Shown here: one piece after another, positions 53,952 to 62,265 of the stretch
Layout: the number at the start of each line of letters is the position of its first letter
Position numbering within the stretch: position 1 is the stretch's first letter
Assembly (NCBI GenBank): GCA_028823035.1
Contig: JAPKCI010000007.1
Coordinates: forward strand, 1 to 64,000
Direction: 5' to 3'
DNA from: Rubripirellula sp.
GTDB taxonomy: Bacteria; Planctomycetota; Planctomycetia; Pirellulales; Pirellulaceae
DNA length: 64,000 bases
The notes under the pieces: generated by a model
Told to the model about the DNA's origin: nothing
What the model saw: the letters and a program-made list of their open reading frames with translations, nothing else
The model's database searches: none
Translations under genes and position numbers: made by a program

Positions 53952-55997
53952 CTATTTCTCGCCACTATAGCTTCGGACAGACATCTGCCAAAATTCGTAA
54001 CCGTATCGTTCACGTACCACCGTCATTCTCATGACATCGGTGGTACCGTCGGCAATCCTTAGTCCCATCAGATCACGGACCCGATCGCCAATGTCCACTT
54101 CCCTGCTGTAGCCCATTGCACCATGGGCGCGCATCGAGGCATCTGATGCAGCAAGAGCAATTTCGACCGCCTCTGCCTTCAGTCCATTCACCAATGGTGT
54201 TGCCGCCTTGTAGTCGCCTTGGTCAATCAATGCGGCTGCCTCTCTGGCTAAAGCAATCGCCATTTTCAGTTTCGTAAGGTATTCGCCGATGGGCTGCTGC
54301 AAGTGGGTGAAGCGACCGATGGGGCCGCCAAACGCATCTCGCGATGCAATGCGTGAGGCCATCTGGTCGAGAGCTGCCTCGCCACAGCCGATCGCTGCAG
54401 CCGCTTGCATCAATCGCCAGTATTGAAAGTGCTCAAGGAAAATCTTTCCGCCGTCGCCGTCTTCACCAAGAAGATGCTCGTCGCTCACAAACATGTCATC
54501 GAACTCCAAGCCACCGAAAGAGTTTCCGGTCAGTCCGTGTGCGTAGCGGTCAATGACCTTCAATCCCGGATGGTCGATCGGTATGAGAAATGCTGATCGT
54601 GAGCCGGCTGCGCCTTCGGAAGCAAGCGTATATAGGACGACATGAGTAGCCTCACGAAGACGAGCGTTCCAAAGTTTGCTACCCGTAAGTTTGAAACCTT
54701 CACCGTCACGAACTGCCGTGCTTTGCATCTGCTTCATGTCGGTTCCGGCATCGGGCTCAGTGATCGCTACTGCAACGTACGCGTTGCCCGCGATGATGCC
54801 CTTCAGGACCTGGTGGGAAATGGACGAATCAGACTTGGTGAGCGGACGCCCGTGCGCACCACCGACAACGTCACGCAGGTTCAAATTAAGCTTGCCGGCA
54901 TGGCGGAAGATTTCGAGCATGTTCACTGCTGACCAGCCGCCACCACCGATCTTTTTTGGTAGGTCGAGCCCCGGCAGTCCGATGGCCGATCCCTCTCGCC
55001 GCCAGGCAGTAGGAGATGAAAACTCGCTGGTTGCCCGCAAACGTTCTGCTAACTGATCCATCTGATCAATCGTGGATTCGATTGACACTCCGTTTTCGCT
55101 TTGATTGTATTTTTCGTCTGAACTTAAGCGAATAGTAAAGACAGTATTCAATTCATACGTTTGGTTCGTTCTGTCGACACCAACCGGGCTGTGAAAAAAT
55201 ACCTGATCTTTAGGTGTGTCCGCATCGCCGCGGTATTCGATCGTGAATGTGCGTTTCCCAAGTGGGCTGCTAGGGCTCAGGAATGAAAACGAACCGTCAC
55301 TCGTTTTTTTCAGTAGCACAAAATGACGTCCACGAACTGTGCCATTTTCCTGCGTCACGGTGTAGGCAAGAATTTTGATTTCGCCCTTGGTTGTCGACAG
55401 GTCCGGTCCGTCCGTCGCGGACCACGCTTTTCCAAAGGCCAGATGTGGACTGTTCGGAGCGGATACCGTTGAGATTTCAACCGGTTTTAGATCTGGATCA
55501 CTGCAAGTAAATGCCAGTACATCAACAAAACGCTCGTTGCTAATGCTCCCTTCGTTCAATTCCGGTTTGAATTCAAACAATCGAAGAGCTGAACGGTGTG
55601 GAAGGGGATCCAATCGCTGATAGGCCATGACGCGTATTGCCTGTGCGGCTATCAGCGCTGCTGAGATCGGGCATGCGCCACCACCGGCGGGGTCAATCAG
55701 CTTATCAAGTTCGCCCTGAGCGACGATTGTCGGTGATGCTTCGCTGTGTTGTTGCTGGACTCGGCTAATCGCATCGTTAGCCGTTAACGGAAGTCTTCCT
55801 TCGCTAGCAATGCTGGGTGGCTCTTGCCCGTTCCCCCACAAACAGAGGGCAACACTGATGAATAGGGAAATGAGCAACAACATCGGTAACTGGTTGATAT
55901 GGCCTTTCGCGTTGAATGGGAAGCGGAAGCAACGGAACCTATCATCCACGTTTGCTTGAAATTTAGTGTTGTGTTCTGGCAGTTTTCGAGTTGTCAT
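53952..55997 (-). CDS. Membrane-anchored protein with C-terminal acyl-CoA dehydrogenase domain
   Basis: A 681-residue protein in one frame. Residues 1-35 are polar and basic, then a single membrane helix (about 38-54, LPMLLLISLFISVALCLW). Residues 60-300 form an unknown domain with GGGACPISAALIAAQ (Cys109) and RGRHFVLLKKTSDGSFSFL (His225), a spacing loosely recalling papain/C39-like peptidases. Residues from about 310 are a nearly full acyl-CoA dehydrogenase: ITEPDAGTD (413-420), LTGNSFGGLEFDDMFV, and the closing DGTTDVMRMTVVRERYG. That family is normally cytoplasmic and uses FAD. Here the domain order implies either a cytoplasmic C-terminus with an N-out anchor or an exported dehydrogenase. 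Assembly error seems unlikely because the frame is continuous, but it cannot be excluded. Confidence 0.82.
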   Translation of the reverse strand: MTTRKLPEHNTKFQANVDDRFRCFRFPFNAKGHINQLPMLLLISLFISVALCLWGNGQEPPSIASEGRLPLTANDAISRVQQQHSEASPTIVAQGELDKLIDPAGGGACPISAALIAAQAIRVMAYQRLDPLPHRSALRLFEFKPELNEGSISNERFVDVLAFTCSDPDLKPVEISTVSAPNSPHLAFGKAWSATDGPDLSTTKGEIKILAYTVTQENGTVRGRHFVLLKKTSDGSFSFLSPSSPLGKRTFTIEYRGDADTPKDQVFFHSPVGVDRTNQTYELNTVFTIRLSSDEKYNQSENGVSIESTIDQMDQLAERLRATSEFSSPTAWRREGSAIGLPGLDLPKKIGGGGWSAVNMLEIFRHAGKLNLNLRDVVGGAHGRPLTKSDSSISHQVLKGIIAGNAYVAVAITEPDAGTDMKQMQSTAVRDGEGFKLTGSKLWNARLREATHVVLYTLASEGAAGSRSAFLIPIDHPGLKVIDRYAHGLTGNSFGGLEFDDMFVSDEHLLGEDGDGGKIFLEHFQYWRLMQAAAAIGCGEAALDQMASRIASRDAFGGPIGRFTHLQQPIGEYLTKLKMAIALAREAAALIDQGDYKAATPLVNGLKAEAVEIALAASDASMRAHGAMGYSREVDIGDRVRDLMGLRIADGTTDVMRMTVVRERYGYEFWQMSVRSYSGEK

Positions 55998-56511
55998 GGT
56001 TGCTATAACGGAGTTTCTTGTTTTGGTTTGCCAGCCTAACGTTACGGATGCGTGGGTCAGTGAGAACGATCGACGCTAATCACCACGACATGTAGGATTC
56101 TACCGCGCCAGTTCTTATCAAACCATTGCCGCAGATTCCATTGCTGCAAATACCAACGGGGCTCTGTTCAGTAGTTGCGTCCATCATCAATTTGCATTTC
56201 AGACGCGATAAAAACACCGGAATTACAAACACGGCGGTTAGGCAACGCCATTAATTCGGCCTCTGATCTATCGCGTTCATGTTAATCCGAAATCGGGGCA
56301 GTTGTTGAATTTCGGAAAGGTGAAATGGGCAAGGGTCACCCATGTGGGTCGCGATTAGCGGCAAAGTCCGCGGCTCAATATTTAGCATCGAAGTTGAGGG
56401 GAACGTCCGTGTGACAAACGTTGCCGCCAGTTCGATGGTCAATAGAAGTCGCAACAAATATGCGACATCGTTAGCCGTGCTTGCCAAGTTCTGAAAATTG
56501 AGTTTCGCTGT

Positions 56512-56547
56512 GTCATCAGAGCGAACAATGTCATCAGAGCGAACAAT
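56512..56547. repeat. 18-bp direct duplication
   Basis: Two exact adjacent copies of gtcatcagagcgaacaat. Confidence 0.9.
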
Positions 56548-57081
56548 TCCGATATTGCGATGGTAACTCCGGCGGACAGGATTCATTCACCAGTTCGGCG
56601 ACGGCCAAATACGCGGGTGTCAGGTTGAAGTTGGCGATTATGACATGATTGCGGTCCGGTATCATTCACTGAGGTCCAAGAAGGATGAAACAGAGAACGC
56701 TCGCAGGTACTTGTCACTCGCGAGTCATCGTGCTTTCATCGACAAAGCTGAAAACACGTCACTAAATTTGATAAGTCCCAGACGCCGGCGGACACGTACA
56801 GCGACGGAGTGTGAAATGATTTGCCAGGCATCAAATTGGCTCCGCAGTTGAAGCCGAAGTTCAAACAACGCTATTGCAGACACGTTCGATCAACAACGGC
56901 GATTCGCATCAACCAGAGGAATCTACCCGTTGCAGCACGACTGCCATGGCGCAATTTCGTGGCACGCTCACATTCATAGTGGTTTGCTGAAACCAGAGTA
57001 CGTTTTCAAGAAAATGAACTCCGAAACGGTCGATGGTTGGGCGGGATTTTGCTTGTATAGGCCTGTTCTTACAAAACTGCC

Positions 57082-57144
57082 GCCTTGCTGTTAAAGAGAT
57101 GTCTCGCTGCGATTAGCGAGATCTAGCCTTGCTGTTACAGAGAT
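57082..57144. repeat. 19-bp near-repeat, 44-bp period
   Basis: gccttgctgttaaagagat at 57082 recurs with one base change at 57126. Between them lies tctcgctgcgattagcgaga, an imperfect inverted repeat. Confidence 0.7.
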
Positions 57145-57602
57145 TAGAGAGACGGGTGGGTTGGGACATGGGAGATCTGGACGACGGGGTGCGGTCGCAA
57201 TCTGTAGAGTGTTTGGTCTCTAGCCAAACATGGGGTTGTCGGAGGAAATCCAATTTGGCTCCGCGAATGAGAGCGGGAAGGGCAAAATACCTGCTAGTAG
57301 TCACGAGGTTCGGCGTCGCCAAATTCGTTTGCGGGGGGGGCAGAGCGGACAGCTGGAAAATTGAATAGTTGAGGTAGCCGAACTCGTTTTTTGTCGATTG
57401 CAGGAGTCCAGCAAAAGCGGGGCGACGTGTGAGGGCTTCTTGTGAATTCCCGTAGGTTGTGGATTTTACGCAATCTTGTCGTTCAGTGTCACCGATGCAA
57501 ATTTGGTGGCCATTCCTTCGGGTACAATGTTGTCCCCGCCCCTATCGGCTGCGCTTTCGAATAAGTGATTTACGCAGCGATCAATCATCGGTCCTCCCTC
57601 CA

Positions 57603-60600
57603 ATGAAAAAAATGACAAACCGTCTAGGCAGCGTCGCAGCGTGGTGTTTACTTTTTTTCACGCTCGTTTCCGCTGTCGATGCCACGCGGTCGTTAGCTGA
57701 CGAGAACGACAACGCGGCGGCTCGCGCTTACAACGGCGCCGCCGCTCTTCAAAACGCCGGTTTGCACGTTCGGGCGGCACAGAAATGGACCGAATTTATC
57801 TCGGCGCATTCCAAGGACGAACGTATCGAGCGCGCGCATTTCTACCTCGGCATTTGTCAACTGCGCAGCAAGAAATTTTCCCAAGCTGCTGAAACCTTTA
57901 AAAAGGTTCTCAACACATGGCCTAAGTTTGCACAGGCCGACGTAGCCCAGTACAACCTCGCACTGGCCCGATACGAACAAGCAATTGCTTCGAACAGCGA
58001 GGATCAGTTCCGTCAGGCCGCAGGGGAGTTTTCAACAGTAGCGGCAAAGTTCCCCAAGAGTGATCAGGCCGATGACGCGCTTTACTTTCAGGGGGACTGT
58101 CTGTTCAGATCCGGCGACGTCGCGGCTGCTCTTCCCGCCTATCAAAAACTCATTGACCAATACCCCAACAGTGGCCAACTCGCGCGAGCCTACTATGATC
58201 TTGGCATCGGACAGCAAGAGCTGGAAAAGCCCGCCGAGGCTATCAAGACATTTCAAGCCTTTCTGGCAAAATCCGAATTTGCGACTGATGAACTTACGCC
58301 AGAAATACGTTTGCGTTTTGCGATCTGTCTCCATCAGTTGGATCAATTCGACAAAGCGGCGGTTGAGTTTGACGCGGCATCTAAAATTCCTGAGTTTCCG
58401 CTCGCGTCGTTCGCTCGTTTCCGTTTGGGACAAACGAAAATCGATCAGGGTAAACTGGCCGAGGCGGCACAAGTGCTCGCAGAAATTTCTAAAAAATATC
58501 CCGACAGCGAATACCGATTCGAAGCACAGAAAATTGCCGGGCGATGTTTTTACTTGACCGAGAAATACAAAGAAGCCGAGCAAACGCTGCGGGATATCGC
58601 GAAGGCGAATGAACCTGCTGCTGCCGAAGCAGCCTATTGGTTGGGGAAGACGCAGTTAAAGTTGAATCAACCTGACAAGGCTCTACAAACTCTTCAACAG
58701 GCAATCAGCCGGCATGGAACCAGCAATTTTCTTGCGCACTTGAAACTGCTCCGTATCGACATGTTGTACGAGCTTCCCCAACGACGAGTTGAGACGCTTC
58801 CACTTTACGAAGCTTTCCTGCAAGAATTTCCAGCTCATGAACTTGCGTTTCAGGCTCGCTACATGGCTGCATTGTCCGCGCTCGGCCAATCAGAGTTTGA
58901 CAAAGCACGCAAATATGCACAGGCCCTGCTGAGTGACTCAGGCTCGTTCGATTTGTTAAGGCCGGGTGCGATGTACATCGCGGCTGAAGCATTCTTGCTG
59001 GAAGATTCAGAAAATGCTGATGATCGCGCAAAGGCTTTGTTGTTGTACCGCGAACTGATCATCAAGTATCCGGATCACGCACGGGCGGCTCGCAGCAACT
59101 TACGGATCGGTTGGTGTTTGCACAGGGACAAGAAGTATGACGAAGCGATCCATCATCTCGCGGCTTTGCGTGAAAAATTTGATCGTGATCAACAACTTCC
59201 CGAGGCCCAGATGTTGATCGGACAGTCGCACGCTGCTTTATTGCGACATCGCGAAGCGATTCAAGCGTTCGACGCCGCGTTTGCCGCCAACAATAAATGG
59301 CTGCGTACCGATGAGGTTTTGATTGCCGCCTCACGGTCGCACTCGGCGGTAGACGAACACGATGCTGCGATCGGTAAGCTTCGAAAACTGGTCGATACGC
59401 TTCCCAGTAGCGAGCAGAAGCCACAGGCGCTTTATCGACTCGGAGAAATCACTCAGCAAATTGGTAAGCTTGAAGAAGCAAGCCAGTGGTTTAGCCAGGT
59501 TGCTGACAAATACCCCGACTCTCCCTTGGCAAGTCCGGCAATGCACGCGATGACGACGGTGCGTTTCAACCAGGAAGATTATCCAGAAACCATTTCTTGG
59601 GCCGATCGAGTCATCAAGGGATCGGCAGACTCGAGTCTCAAACAACGTGCTCGTTTGATGCGAGGGTTGGCCTACCAGCGTACGAAAAACAATGTCAAAG
59701 CGATCGAAGACTTAACTGCCTACGTCAAGGATCCTGCGGTTGCCAGTGAAGCGATGACCGCTGGGCACATGTTAGCATTGGCCTACATTTCACAGAAGCA
59801 ATTTCCACAGGCGCGAAAGGCACTCGATGATCTGCTCACGTCCAAGCCGGACTTTGAGGAAGCAGACAAAATTTACTACGAGCTTGCGCACGCACTTCTG
59901 GCCGAACCGACCCAGGCGACTGAGGCGGCGACGACGTTTCAATTGCTTGCTGAAAAGCGACCCGACAGCGACCTCGCGCCCGAGAGTTGGTTTCGTGTTG
60001 CGCAGTACCAAGAGGCTGTTGCCGGGAATTCTTCACAAACAGAGGATGTGAATCGGGCGTGGATGACTGCCGAATCGGCGCTGAAAAATGGATTGGTAAA
60101 GGCAAAGGAGAAGGACCTTCGTGAAAAGCTGCAATACAAATTGGGCGATGTGCAATTCCAGCAGGGCCGGTATGCCGAGGCCGCGAAATCGCTTGCAGTG
60201 CAGCTCGCCGAGTTCCCAACCGGCATTTATGCCGCACCGGCAAACTTCATTTCCGCCGAATGTTACTTTCGACAGAATATGTATGAACAGGCTCTTCCGC
60301 TGTACGTCCAAATGGTCGACGCTCCGTTTCCAGAAGGTGACCAGGACAAGGCCGGTCAATATCGCGCAGAAGCATTGTATCGGGCCGGAAATTGTGCGGC
60401 AGAACTTAAACGGTGGCAGGAAAGTGAGCAGCACTTCCGCAGGTTGCTCGACCAACACAAAGAATTTCCGCAGCGTGATGAAGCTATGTACGGTTTAGGT
60501 TACGCATTGCAACAGCAGAAAAAGGTAGATCAAGCGATCGACAGTTATCAAAAACTGACTCAACAGAGCGAGACGGAGACTGCGGCAAAGGCGAGATTCA

Positions 60601-60845
60601 TGATTGGCGAGATCGCTTTCGGTCAGGAGCAGTATTCAGATGCAATCGAGCATTTCCTGCTGGTGACGGTCGGATACCCCTACGAGTCGTGGCAAGCATT
60701 GGCTCGGTACGAGACAGCGAGATGTTTTTCGGAACTGGGCGACAAGCAACGATCGATTGAGACTCTCAAAGAGATGATTCAAAAACATCCCAAGCACGCG
60801 CGAATCGCCGACGCGAAAAGAATGCTCGCGGAGCAAGATAAATGA
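57603..60845 (+). CDS. Very long exported TPR protein (CpoB/YbgF-like)
   Basis: About 1080 residues from the ATG at 57603, which starts a signal peptide (MKKMTNRLGSVAAWCLLFFTLVSA). The remainder is a solenoid of many tetratricopeptide repeats of the Tol-associated type (AHFYLGICQLRSKKFSQAAETFKKVLNTWPK, ALYFQGDCLFRSGDVAAALPAYQKLIDQYPN, AMYGLGYALQQQKKVDQAIDSYQKLTQQ). Proteins of this class, such as CpoB, sit in the periplasm with the Tol complex, but they are far shorter (about 260 residues). It overlaps the next gene by four bases and so is translated with the proton-channel genes. Confidence 0.92.
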   Translation: MKKMTNRLGSVAAWCLLFFTLVSAVDATRSLADENDNAAARAYNGAAALQNAGLHVRAAQKWTEFISAHSKDERIERAHFYLGICQLRSKKFSQAAETFKKVLNTWPKFAQADVAQYNLALARYEQAIASNSEDQFRQAAGEFSTVAAKFPKSDQADDALYFQGDCLFRSGDVAAALPAYQKLIDQYPNSGQLARAYYDLGIGQQELEKPAEAIKTFQAFLAKSEFATDELTPEIRLRFAICLHQLDQFDKAAVEFDAASKIPEFPLASFARFRLGQTKIDQGKLAEAAQVLAEISKKYPDSEYRFEAQKIAGRCFYLTEKYKEAEQTLRDIAKANEPAAAEAAYWLGKTQLKLNQPDKALQTLQQAISRHGTSNFLAHLKLLRIDMLYELPQRRVETLPLYEAFLQEFPAHELAFQARYMAALSALGQSEFDKARKYAQALLSDSGSFDLLRPGAMYIAAEAFLLEDSENADDRAKALLLYRELIIKYPDHARAARSNLRIGWCLHRDKKYDEAIHHLAALREKFDRDQQLPEAQMLIGQSHAALLRHREAIQAFDAAFAANNKWLRTDEVLIAASRSHSAVDEHDAAIGKLRKLVDTLPSSEQKPQALYRLGEITQQIGKLEEASQWFSQVADKYPDSPLASPAMHAMTTVRFNQEDYPETISWADRVIKGSADSSLKQRARLMRGLAYQRTKNNVKAIEDLTAYVKDPAVASEAMTAGHMLALAYISQKQFPQARKALDDLLTSKPDFEEADKIYYELAHALLAEPTQATEAATTFQLLAEKRPDSDLAPESWFRVAQYQEAVAGNSSQTEDVNRAWMTAESALKNGLVKAKEKDLREKLQYKLGDVQFQQGRYAEAAKSLAVQLAEFPTGIYAAPANFISAECYFRQNMYEQALPLYVQMVDAPFPEGDQDKAGQYRAEALYRAGNCAAELKRWQESEQHFRRLLDQHKEFPQRDEAMYGLGYALQQQKKVDQAIDSYQKLTQQSETETAAKARFMIGEIAFGQEQYSDAIEHFLLVTVGYPYESWQALARYETARCFSELGDKQRSIETLKEMIQKHPKHARIADAKRMLAEQDK

Positions 60846-61753
60846 ATGAATTCAAAACCGTTAAAGAGTCACCCATGAGATCCAAGATGAAACGATCGGC
60901 TGGCACCGTCATGACCATGTCCCTACTGCTGGTTTTCATTTTGGCAGCCAGCTGGCAGACGTACGCACAGGTTCCGCCTGTTGCTGGCGAAAAAGTGAGT
61001 GAAGATGGTTTGACCGAGGATAAGATGGTGAAGGCGGAACAGGCGACCTCCCAGAATCTTGCGACCGATAAGTCGCTTGGCGGTATGATTGTCAGCGGTG
61101 GTGTTTTGAACGTATTCTTTTTCGGAGTACTCGGAATCTTTTCTCTCTGGGCCGGGACCGTCGTTCTGGAACGCATGTTCAACTTGCAGCGGGAAAAAAT
61201 GCTGCCCACATCTTTCTCGATTCAATTCAATCAGATAGTTGAAGTTCCACAAGCCGCACCGGACAGGTTCAAGCAGCTTTGTGAAGGTGGCAAGTCGCCT
61301 GTCAGTCGCATATTGCATGCCGGAGTGCTTCGCTCCGGTCGCAGCGTTTCGGAAGTTGAAAAGGCAATGGAGGATGCTGCGGCCCGTGAGATGGCGGCAC
61401 TGCGAGCGCGTTGTCGGCCCTTGAATGTTGTCGGAAACATCGCACCACTGGTCGGGTTGTTGGGAACGGTCGTGGGGATGATCATTGCCTTTCAAATTTC
61501 TAGTCAAGAGGGATTGGGCAAGGCCGAGCGGCTCGCCGAAGGAATTTATCTGGCGCTGATGACGACCGCTGCGGGCCTGACGATTGCGATCCCTTGCCTG
61601 TTGTTTGCATCTTGGTTTTACGCTCGAGCCGAACGATATATGTGTGATATCGACGAGTGTTTGATGGAAGCGATCCCCAGTTTTGCACGCATGGAGGGCG
61701 TCGATGGCAACGCACTCCGTGACACTGCTGGCGTTGACAAGTTGACAAGTTGA
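60842..61753 (+). CDS. MotA/TolQ/ExbB proton-channel family protein
   Basis: A 303-residue protein starting inside the TPR stop codon (ATGA overlap). Membrane segments are at about 22-42, 86-108, 196-218 and 236-260. The first is cleavable-signal-like and followed by a periplasmic stretch, a layout seen in some ExbB proteins. The channel core includes IAPLVGLLGTVVGMIIAFQ and LALMTTAAGLTIAIPCLL, carrying the conserved Thr residues. With ExbD it converts the proton gradient into mechanical force acting across the periplasm. Confidence 0.93.
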   Translation: MNEFKTVKESPMRSKMKRSAGTVMTMSLLLVFILAASWQTYAQVPPVAGEKVSEDGLTEDKMVKAEQATSQNLATDKSLGGMIVSGGVLNVFFFGVLGIFSLWAGTVVLERMFNLQREKMLPTSFSIQFNQIVEVPQAAPDRFKQLCEGGKSPVSRILHAGVLRSGRSVSEVEKAMEDAAAREMAALRARCRPLNVVGNIAPLVGLLGTVVGMIIAFQISSQEGLGKAERLAEGIYLALMTTAAGLTIAIPCLLFASWFYARAERYMCDIDECLMEAIPSFARMEGVDGNALRDTAGVDKLTS

Positions 61754-61833
61754 GCCCACGAGAAAGTTCTGCCACGCGAAGCTGTGAGCTAGTCTGTTCC
61801 TGAACCAAACCCCGAACAACATCGAGCGCACCG

Positions 61834-62265
61834 ATGCGAATGCCACTTGACGGTACCGAAGGCGAGGGGATGAACCTTACGCCACTGATTGATGTTGTTT
61901 TTCTGTTGCTGATCTTTTTTCTGGTTGCGACACGATTCGACAAAGAAGAATTGGAATTGTCGATACGTGTCCCCGACGTTTACAAGGCTCGACCGGTGTC
62001 GGCCGGGCCGCGGGAGGTTGTCGTCAACATCACTGCGGATGGTGAATACGTGGTGGTAGGAGAGACAGTCAGCGAGCCCCAGTTGCGTAAGATGATTGGT
62101 TCCTTGGTCGTCAAAAACCCGTCAGATCTTTCCACGGTTCAGGTTCGCACCGATATGGATGCGAAGGTCCGATACGCAATGGCCGTCGTGGGCATGTGTG
62201 AAGAACAGAATATCAAACACACATTCTCGGTCCTGGAAAAACAATCTGACGGAGAGGGCCAGTGA
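61834..62265 (+). CDS. ExbD/TolR family biopolymer transport protein
   Basis: A 143-residue protein with a short cytoplasmic N-terminus, one membrane helix (LTPLIDVVFLLLIFFLVAT) carrying the essential protonatable Asp20, and a periplasmic domain with VVVNITADGEYVVVGE. It lies 80 bp after the channel gene, and its stop overlaps the GTG start of the next gene by four bases. It partners with the ExbB-like protein. Confidence 0.95.
   Translation: MRMPLDGTEGEGMNLTPLIDVVFLLLIFFLVATRFDKEELELSIRVPDVYKARPVSAGPREVVVNITADGEYVVVGETVSEPQLRKMIGSLVVKNPSDLSTVQVRTDMDAKVRYAMAVVGMCEEQNIKHTFSVLEKQSDGEGQ

Larger units (their letters stand above)
55998..57602. other. Long intergenic stretch before the Tol-like operon
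   Basis: About 1.6 kb. Contains the repeats listed next. A minus-strand frame at 56251-56586 shows no family. An in-frame upstream extension of the TPR gene reaches 57459 but is not signal-like. Confidence 0.45.

Noticed and set aside
56251-56586. 111-codon minus-strand gene
   Set aside because: Its N-terminal part is created by an 18-bp duplication and no homologous family or signal is apparent.
60923-61846. 307-codon minus-strand frame
   Set aside because: Antisense to the ExbB-like gene, which has a convincing membrane and motif pattern on the plus strand.
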